Positions 35,701-40,803 of a stretch of 40,803 nt of DNA are shown here, piece by piece. The notes under the pieces are model-generated. The model saw only the letters and a program-made list of their open reading frames with translations, did not search any database and was not told the DNA's origin. How positions within the stretch are numbered: the stretch's first letter is position 1; each line of letters begins with the position of its first letter. Source of the stretch: Desulfurococcaceae archaeon (lineage in GTDB: Archaea; Thermoproteota; Thermoprotei_A; Sulfolobales; Desulfurococcaceae); contig JAJHQS010000010.1 in NCBI GenBank assembly GCA_020833225.1, positions 1 through 40,803 on the forward strand, given 5' to 3'. Position numbers and translations under genes: made by a program.

Positions 35701-36136
35701 AATTTTCGAAGTAGCTAAAGAGTGTGATAAGAGAGTTCTTTTAGTCTTTATATTTGGAAGCTATGTATATAATCCACGTAGAGCTAGAGATATAGATTTA
35801 ATAATTGTTGTTAATAAACCTTGATATAAGAGAAAAAGTAGAGTTAGAAGTAGCAGTAATGAGGGCTATTAGAAAGATCGATCGTAATAGTATTTATGAC
35901 ATTTTAATATTTGATATCGAGAGCTTTTTGAAAACACTTCACCGGGTGCAGTGGTTTCAGGCGTTGTAGCTGGTTATAGGGTACTATATGATGAAATTGG
36001 ATTTGAAAAATTAGTTGAGAGAATAGTCTTAAATGTTCTTAGAGATAAACCTATAGTGTATAAAGAAAGTAGAAGACTAAATCTAGCATTACGTGTTGAA
36101 CACTTACTAAGAAAACTACGTAGCCATATATGTTGA
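35666..36136 (+). pseudogene. Frameshifted MNT (minimal nucleotidyltransferase) gene
   Basis: Three consecutive frames reconstruct one protein. Frame one: EIILKENILSRIFEVAK with VFIFGSYVYN and RDIDL (the GS...DxD nucleotidyltransferase motif), stopping after VVNKP near 35824. Frame two: LDIREKVELEVAVMRAIRK to SIYDILIFDIESF. Frame three: SGVVAGYRVLYDEIG through to RSHIC, stop at 36136. Two shifts are needed, and no ATG, GTG or TTG is found in frame one. The GS/DxD residues persist, but the protein cannot be made whole. It abuts the HEPN gene and was surely its partner. Confidence 0.82.
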
Positions 36137-36180
36137 CTTCACACACCATGTTGAGTTATATTAATCTTTCCTTTAGAGAC

Positions 36181-36207
36181 TAGAATTTCATATTAAGTGA
36201 AATTCTA
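36181..36207. promoter_or_regulatory. Perfect 10-bp inverted repeat upstream of RHH/coiled-coil gene
   Basis: TAGAATTTCA (36181-36190), a 7-base spacer, then TGAAATTCTA (36198-36207). It lies about 25 bases upstream of TATA box ATATTTATAA (36231-36240) and 75 bases from the downstream ATG. It could be an operator for a dimeric DNA-binding protein such as the RHH protein encoded next, or a terminator of the HEPN unit (followed by AATTTTATT). Confidence 0.5.
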
Positions 36208-36230
36208 ATTTTATTATCTAGTTAAGAATG

Positions 36231-36278
36231 ATATTTATAAGTCTGTAATTTATAATACATGTAAGGGTGTAAGGTGGT
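36231..36278 (+). promoter_or_regulatory. TATA box and Shine-Dalgarno of the coiled-coil/RHH gene
   Basis: ATATTTATAA (36231-36240) is a strong TATA box. AAGGTGGT ends 4 bases before the ATG at 36282, a good Shine-Dalgarno motif. Together they predict initiation near 36262 with a leader of about 20 bases. Confidence 0.55.
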
Positions 36279-36281
36279 AAG

Positions 36282-36974
36282 ATGAATTGGAGAGAAGAAA
36301 TTGATAAGCTTAAGAGAGATATTGAAGAGTCTTATAAGAGGGCTCTTGAAGAATTAGAAGATATTGTTGAGTCTGTTTTATCATGGCGTGGTATTATATC
36401 TCCTAGGCGCCTCTATAGAGAGCTTAAAAGTGTTGTTGACGATTTTAAGGCTGATCTATTTGATATTGAGAGGAGGTTGCGAGAAATTGAACGTGAAGTT
36501 GGTGAAGAAGCTAAGAGTAGTATTGTAGAGATTGAGAAGCTTATTGAAGATAAAGTTAGAGAGTTTACTAAGAAGTATGAAGATGTTGTGAAACAACTTG
36601 AATCTCATGTGCCTATTGAATGGCGTAGTAGACGCCCCTGGATAGCTATTTCTATGATGCCTCAAAAATTAGCTATGATTATAAGTAAAGAAGTTAGTGG
36701 GGCCTTGAAAACCGCTCTCGGCGAGTTAGAAAGGGCTGTTGAAGAAGTCTCAACTGTCGTGTCATCTATAAGATTAAAGAAGGAAGATGTGAGAATCATT
36801 GATGAGCTCATTGATGCTGGGATTTTTAAGAGTAGAAGTGAGGCAGTAGCATTTTTCGTGAGAAAAGGTATTGAAGCCTCTAAAGAATGGTTAGAAAAAG
36901 TACAAGAGAGTATTAAGAAGATAAGAGAGCTACAAGAAGAAGTTAAGAGAGAATTAGAGAAAAAAGAGAAGTAA
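36282..36974 (+). CDS. Long coiled-coil protein with C-terminal ribbon-helix-helix-like domain
   Basis: A 230-residue protein. Residues 1-105 are highly charged and heptad-like, predicting coiled coil. A middle part (IEWRSRRPWIAISMMPQKLA) separates it from a second helical part. Residues 167-200 (RIIDELIDAGIFKSRSEAVA and FFVRKGIEAS) match the helix-helix half of RHH DNA-binding domains seen in crenarchaeal CopG-like proteins. The tail is another charged helix. A DNA-bridging or nucleoid-like role is possible; none is demonstrated. It is preceded by a strong promoter and an inverted repeat. Confidence 0.7.
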   Translation: MNWREEIDKLKRDIEESYKRALEELEDIVESVLSWRGIISPRRLYRELKSVVDDFKADLFDIERRLREIEREVGEEAKSSIVEIEKLIEDKVREFTKKYEDVVKQLESHVPIEWRSRRPWIAISMMPQKLAMIISKEVSGALKTALGELERAVEEVSTVVSSIRLKKEDVRIIDELIDAGIFKSRSEAVAFFVRKGIEASKEWLEKVQESIKKIRELQEEVKRELEKKEK

Positions 36975-37066
36975 AGTGTTTTTACCACCTTCTATGTAGT
37001 TATAGTAGATTACTAGAATTAGTCTATATATTTCACTAATTTAACTATATATTTTTCGGTGATAAT

Positions 37067-38083
37067 GTGAAGAGGTATGTGAGGAAAATTCAGTTTACGG
37101 GGAGATCTAGCTACATAGTTTCACTACCAAAGAACTGGGTTTTAGCGAGAGGGTTGAAAGAGAGAGATCAGGTTGTAATTGAAGAGAGGGGTGATTTTAT
37201 TATTATTAAACCATTCAGAGCACTGGAGACTAGTGAACAGTCTGAGAGGGTTGCTGTTATTGAGACCTCTACTGGTAATCCTGATAGTCTCGCTAGGAGA
37301 GTTATAGCAACATATATTATGGGCTATGACAAGATCGTTTTGAAGGGCTATATAGATCCTGCTGTGAGAAATACTGTTCGAGAAGTAGCACTTAGAAGAC
37401 TACCGGGTGTAGAGGTCACTAATGAGAGTGATAGAGAAATTGTTCTCCAAGTACTATTAGACCATAGGAGTATACCTCTTAGTAATGCTATTGAGAGATT
37501 AATAAAATTAACATCCTCAGTACTAAGAGACGTTTGTTCAGCACTCTCAAGAATAAATGTAGCACTTGCTAATGAAATTATACGTGAAGATGATAGTATA
37601 GATAGAATCTATTTTTACGCTGTGAGATTAATAAACTATATGGCTATGGGGCGTTGTGAATTAGCAGGTAATATTGAGCCCGTAGATCTAATCACTTATA
37701 GATCCCTGAGTAAGCTTGTTGAGAGAATAGGAGATCACGCGATTAATATTGCAAAGAACATATTAGAACTAGGAGAGGTAAGACCAGAGTTAAAAGAGGC
37801 TTCAGAGATCTGTACATATGTTCACGGAATATTTGAAAAAGCTATAAATGCATTTCTCTCAAGAAACCCTGTAGCAGTAGACGACATTGCTATAGAAGTT
37901 GAAGTTCTTAAGGCGAGAGAAAGAAGTTTACTAGAGAGAGCTCTAAAAACTCTGAGTACAAGGGAGTTAATAGCATTAAGACTTATTCTCGAGAGTATTC
38001 GTAGAGTTGCAGAGTATTCAAGAGATGTGGCTGAATTAGCACTAGATCTTGGGATAAGCTCTCTACTCGTAGAATCTAAGTAA
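37067..38083 (+). CDS. phoU: AbrB-PhoU family regulator
   Basis: An N-terminal SpoVT/AbrB-like DNA-binding domain (KIQFTGRSSYIVSLPKNWV, residues 7-25, and FIIIKP) is joined to tandem PhoU helical repeats (about residues 120-330). This fusion is the usual archaeal form of the phosphate uptake regulator. The repeats include VERIGDHAINIAKNI and IRRVAEYSRDVAELALDL, the PhoU metal-binding patterns. GTG 37067 is preceded by GGTGAT. No Pst transporter genes are in the window. It is followed 40 bases later by a DUF1152 gene on the same strand. Confidence 0.88.
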   Translation: MKRYVRKIQFTGRSSYIVSLPKNWVLARGLKERDQVVIEERGDFIIIKPFRALETSEQSERVAVIETSTGNPDSLARRVIATYIMGYDKIVLKGYIDPAVRNTVREVALRRLPGVEVTNESDREIVLQVLLDHRSIPLSNAIERLIKLTSSVLRDVCSALSRINVALANEIIREDDSIDRIYFYAVRLINYMAMGRCELAGNIEPVDLITYRSLSKLVERIGDHAINIAKNILELGEVRPELKEASEICTYVHGIFEKAINAFLSRNPVAVDDIAIEVEVLKARERSLLERALKTLSTRELIALRLILESIRRVAEYSRDVAELALDLGISSLLVESK

Positions 38084-38123
38084 AATCTTTTTAAACCTAG
38101 TTAAGATTACTAGAGTAATCTAT

Positions 38124-39158
38124 GTGCTTTTAACCCCCACACGCGGTGAGTTGAGTGTGTTTTGTTTTCTTAAACCACGTAGCAGGATTCTCGTTACTGC
38201 TATTGGTGGAGGCGGTGATATTGCATCTGCAGCTATGATTGCTAATACATTAGAGAGGTGTAATTATGAAACTATTTTATCTTCTATCGCGTGGGAGAGG
38301 TATATATATGATCCAGTGCCCGGCCCTATAAAACTAGGAGAAATTATTAATCCAATAACACGTAGAGAACACTACGTTTTAGTGACAGGCGACTCTTATG
38401 TGCTACGTGGTGGACGTGTTATTATACCACAAGCTATACGTGTCTCTAGAGTTCTAAGTAGGCCTGTATACATCATAGATATGTATAGTGGTGTTGAGGG
38501 CTACGTCAAAGCTTTCAAAGAGATCTTGGATGTTGAAGGAGCTGATTTAATTATTGGTGTTGATGTAGGCGGTGATAGCTTAGCTACAGGTTCTGAAGAG
38601 GAGTTGTGGAGTCCATTAGCAGACTGGGTAGGATTAGCTGCGCTTTCTAGGCTTAATGGTATTTTAGCAGTCCATTCTCCTGGTAGTGATGGTGAACTTC
38701 CACAGAGCTATGTGATTAGTAGAATAGATAAAATTGCATTAAGAGGTGGTCTCTTAGGTGTCACAACTATGTGTGATCTAGACGCGGAGATCCTTGAAAA
38801 ACTACTCAACTATGTTAATAGTGAGGCATCTAATATATCACTACTAGCTTATAGGGGTTTTAGAGGTATGTTAACTGTGCGAAGAGGTTCTCGTAGTGTA
38901 GAGGTATCATTATTCAACACTATGACTTTTTATTTAAAGGCACCCATAGTAATAGAACTAGTCGAGGTCTCTAAGAAATTACTATACACTAAGAGCTTAG
39001 ATGAAGCTAGGAGAATACTCAATGAACATGGGATCTACACAGAGCTAGATCTTGAGGAAGATCTAGCGAGACTAGGTGTTAAACCCGAAGAATTAACCGG
39101 CAACTTACTAGTAGCTATTAGAGAGAGAGGTAAGAAGCGTTTAAGAGGAGAAAACTAG
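38124..39158 (+). CDS. DUF1152-family protein
   Basis: A 344-residue protein with RILVTAIGGGGDIASAAMIA near the N-terminus and IIGVDVGGDSLATGSEEELW in the middle, both recognised DUF1152 motifs (glycine-rich, nucleotide-binding-like). Biochemical function is not established. The GTG start at 38124 may be a few residues too early, since the conserved part begins at about residue 20. It is separated by 14 bases from the gckA start, so the two are probably cotranscribed. Sequence is complete. Confidence 0.85.
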   Translation: MLLTPTRGELSVFCFLKPRSRILVTAIGGGGDIASAAMIANTLERCNYETILSSIAWERYIYDPVPGPIKLGEIINPITRREHYVLVTGDSYVLRGGRVIIPQAIRVSRVLSRPVYIIDMYSGVEGYVKAFKEILDVEGADLIIGVDVGGDSLATGSEEELWSPLADWVGLAALSRLNGILAVHSPGSDGELPQSYVISRIDKIALRGGLLGVTTMCDLDAEILEKLLNYVNSEASNISLLAYRGFRGMLTVRRGSRSVEVSLFNTMTFYLKAPIVIELVEVSKKLLYTKSLDEARRILNEHGIYTELDLEEDLARLGVKPEELTGNLLVAIRERGKKRLRGEN

Positions 39159-39172
39159 AAGTAGGTATTAAT

Positions 39173-39439
39173 ATGTCTATAAAATTAACGAGGATTCAAG
39201 GACTACTAGATGAGAATATTGCGAGTAAACTCAATGAAATAGTCTCAGAGGGTTTTAGAGCAGTAGATCCTACTACTGTTGTTAAAAGAGTCTTACATAT
39301 AGAAGGAGATGTAGTGAGAATTAATAGTAAAACATATAGTGCTCGTAGAATTCACATTATTGGTTTTGGCAAGACATCACTCAAAATGTTAGAGGGTGTT
39401 TTAAATACCCTTGGAGAAAGGCTGTTTAAGTTTTCATAA
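39173..39439 (+). pseudogene. gckA: Glycerate 2-kinase GckA (MOFRL family), N-terminal fragment only
   Basis: The 88 residues carry the start of a MOFRL-type glycerate kinase: VSEGFRAVDPTTVVKRVLHI then IHIIGFGKTSLKMLEGVL and LGERL. A complete enzyme is about 400-450 residues, but here the frame ends at 39439 after GERLFKFS, just where the family continues with a Gly-rich GGVV segment. The TnpB element begins within a few bases. This fits insertion of the element into gckA, leaving a truncated product that lacks nearly the whole enzyme. The remainder would lie beyond the window if the element is still flanked by it. Confidence 0.8.
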
Positions 39440-39458
39440 TTATTTGTAGTGCTCATAT

Positions 39459-40486
39459 CTATTGATGTCTAAGGCCTCTCAGGGCTATTAGGTATGCTGA
39501 TGCTGTGTGTTTGTCTAGACCTTGTGCTAGTGCTATTCCAATGGCGTCTATTGAGGAGTATGCTGGGTTCACTTCTAGTATGTCTAGGTTAAATCTTTTC
39601 GCAAGTACTCTTAAGTGTTGAATATATTGTCTGAGAGCCCACTTTCCAACTTTGCCCTTGACTCTACGCGGTCTCTCGAGGTCTTCAACAGCCAGGTATT
39701 TAACTCCATGTGCAACAGCGTATTTCACTAGTTCTGTTAAAGCCTCTTCCCTCATCGACTCTGACACTTCTCTAGGCATGTTCACGGCGTTGGAGAAGAA
39801 GACCGTCTTAGTGTCTCTAAGCCTACCAGCAGAGTCTACAATAGCCATACAAACCCTGTCAACATTGAAGTCGAAGCCAGCCCATAGGAGGGCGTTGCTA
39901 GATACATTGGTGATAACGCTTCCCATATACTTGACGTAGAGATTTATGGGGATGTTGAGGTATAATATGAGTCGCTTACTCCACACATCTCTCCAATCCT
40001 CATTCTTCTCGACCTTGATGCTGACGCCTGCACCATAAGTGTAATATCCCGAGATTAGCTCGTTAATCACAGGGATGTATTCCTCCCCAAATAAGACCTT
40101 ATACTCTGCCCACTCGTGACCATTTACCTCGTGGGGTATTTTTATGAGTACTCTATTTGCCTCTACGAGTTTTATATTTCTATTCCCCTTCTCGTAGCTA
40201 GAGCCGACTGAGTATAGTTGTGGCTTTCTCAGCTTAATGCGTTTTGCTCTCTATATAGTTTTGCCATCTTGATGGCTGAGTAAGCATACCATGCGTTAGA
40301 CAGATACTTCGTTAACCTCCTCTTGACTTCGCTCTCGCTCAACCCCTTCTTGTAAAGTAGGCTGTGAGCTATTTCAACAGCATCTCTAAATTTCCTCATG
40401 AGTAGTAGTAGCCTAGAGGCTGATATCTCATCAGGGATTAATAGTTTGCCAACTACTGTGACTCTTTCTTCTGTGTTTCGAGCCAT
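39459..40486 (-). pseudogene. tnpB: TnpB-like RNA-guided nuclease gene with one frameshift
   Basis: N-terminal half from ATG 40486 (REQNALS then stop at 40229); C-terminal half continues in the next frame from about 40238 (IKLRKPQLYSVGSS) to 39459. One -1 shift joins them into about 342 residues. The RuvC triad is intact: Asp in AGFDFNVDRV, Glu in YLAVEDLE, Asp in GLDKHTASAYLIA, with NPAYSS before it. The CxxC zinc-ribbon usual between the last two motifs is absent, as in the crenarchaeal subgroup I recall. No strong slippery sequence is at the break, so mutation is likelier than programmed shifting. It overlaps the RHH gene by 34 bases. Confidence 0.85.
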
Positions 40487-40638
40487 AGTGTAATCGCCTC
40501 CTCGATAGCTTTTCTAATGGCACCGTAGTGCCCAAACTTCCTAGTAGCTTCAACCTCGAACTCTCTCCACAAGTCCTTTCGTATTGTAATAGTCTTTTTC
40601 ACAAACGACCTTTCAGACATTTCTAACACTAATGACAT
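40453..40638 (-). CDS. Small ribbon-helix-helix protein co-encoded with tnpB
   Basis: A 61-residue protein. VKKTITIRKDLWREFEVEA is a ribbon strand plus helix, and FGHYGAIRKAIEEAITLWL the second helix, giving a CopG/Arc-like RHH fold that would bind DNA as a dimer. The 34-base overlap with tnpB implies coupled expression. Starts at Met1 (40638) or Met7 (40620) are possible. A TTTAAAAAAC box on the minus strand, centred near 40659, is the probable TATA, giving a near-leaderless message. It may repress its own operon; that is inferred from fold only. Confidence 0.75.
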   Translation of the reverse strand: MSLVLEMSERSFVKKTITIRKDLWREFEVEATRKFGHYGAIRKAIEEAITLWLETQKKESQ

Positions 40639-40750
40639 TTATTATAAGTAGGGTTTTTTAAACTCTCTTCAAATACAGTAATAGTGATAGGAGTTTGAAG
40701 CCGATGAAGTCTTGAGGTTGATGAACAATCCATGAACTCCGATTACCTGA

Positions 40751-40796
40751 TGGGAGTGGGTGTACCCCTAGGCGACTAGGGTTGAACAACTCCCGT
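40751..40796 (+). other. Nested stem-loops, possible structured RNA
   Basis: Outer stem GGGAGT (40752-40757) with ACTCCC (40789-40794). Inner perfect 6-bp stem CCCTAG (40766-40771) with CTAGGG (40776-40781) closed by the GNRA tetraloop GCGA. The strand is undecided. It could be a TnpB guide-RNA scaffold, an element end, or part of an unrelated RNA cut by the window edge. Confidence 0.4.
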
Positions 40797-40803
40797 AGAG
40801 TGG

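Larger units (their letters stand above)
39426..40803. mobile_element. TnpB-bearing element (IS200/IS605-related), right end not resolved
   Basis: Segment from the point where gckA breaks off to the end of the window. It contains a leftward RHH gene and a frameshifted tnpB, and no tnpA. IS605-type elements lack terminal inverted repeats and target duplications, so boundaries are hard to see. The left limit (about 39426-39440) is set by the loss of gckA homology. The right limit is not visible: gckA does not resume recognisably before 40803. The region may include a structured RNA or a second element fragment at 40690-40803. Confidence 0.45.

Noticed and set aside
35701-36136. Three-frame openness as sequencing error rather than a pseudogene
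   Set aside because: The large core genes nearby are all intact and in single frames. Broken frames cluster only at accessory loci (27.2, 35.8, 39.4 and 40.2 kb), which fits decay, though error at one site cannot be excluded.
40700-40750. Second C/D box sRNA (GATGA, TGATGA, CTGA present)
   Set aside because: Spacing leaves guides too short (about 4 nt) or too long (about 22 nt), so the architecture does not fit.

Overview
This is a stretch of an AT-rich crenarchaeal chromosome, most likely from a hyperthermophilic member of the Desulfurococcales. The signs are: Sulfolobus-type single-OB-fold SSB, a GINS-MCM pair divergent from RfcS-RfcL, an Aeropyrum-type O-phosphoserine sulfhydrylase-like enzyme, an intron-bearing tRNA-Pro(GGG), frequent GTG/TTG starts, GAGGTG-type Shine-Dalgarno motifs, and TATA boxes about 26 nt upstream of start codons (leaderless genes). 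The genus cannot be fixed from the sequence alone.

Layout. 1-2.9 kb: RNA end-processing (partial thpR, cca), a COG2112-like kinase and a zinc-ribbon protein. 3.1-3.6 kb: tRNA-Pro and a small conserved hypothetical. 3.6-8.6 kb: replication island (mcm and gins23 leftward, rfcS and rfcL rightward, sharing one intergenic promoter region). 8.7-10.2 kb: thiI. 10.2-17.8 kb: a rightward nucleotide-metabolism block, guaA - purA - COG2509 flavoprotein - purine phosphoribosyltransferase - pyrF - pyrE - pyrK - pyrD. 18-19.3 kb: ssb coupled to a PqqD-like protein, and a Uri/DUF123 nuclease-like protein. 19.4-22.6 kb: MoxR AAA+ ATPase and VWA protein facing an XdhC-family protein. 22.8-27.1 kb: THUMP protein, SagB-type nitroreductase, DUF47 protein, a small membrane protein, a flavin reductase-like protein and a cysteine synthase-like enzyme. 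27.1-27.8 kb has no intact gene but holds a likely decayed gene and a candidate C/D box sRNA. 27.8-31.1 kb: a complete ECF transporter with a RibU-like S component, and a second nitroreductase. 31.1-35.2 kb: a rhomboid protease with an extra domain and a secreted, membrane-anchored PHP (CehA-like) metallohydrolase.

The right end is the accessory part. An intact HEPN gene is followed by an MNT nucleotidyltransferase gene broken by two frameshifts. Then come a large coiled-coil/ribbon-helix-helix protein preceded by a perfect 10-bp inverted repeat, an AbrB-PhoU regulator and a DUF1152 protein. A glycerate kinase gene (gckA) stops after about 85 codons. Immediately after it lies a leftward two-gene unit, a small RHH protein overlapping a TnpB-like RNA-guided-nuclease gene with a complete RuvC triad but one frameshift. 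A strongly structured, possibly RNA-coding segment ends the window.

The most interesting parts are the RHH-TnpB unit inside gckA with the structured RNA-like segment next to it, the orphaned HEPN toxin-like gene, the inverted repeat in front of the coiled-coil RHH gene, and the candidate sRNA at 27.57 kb. Most of the remainder is ordinary crenarchaeal core genome. Family assignments come from motif recognition by eye; no database search was run.
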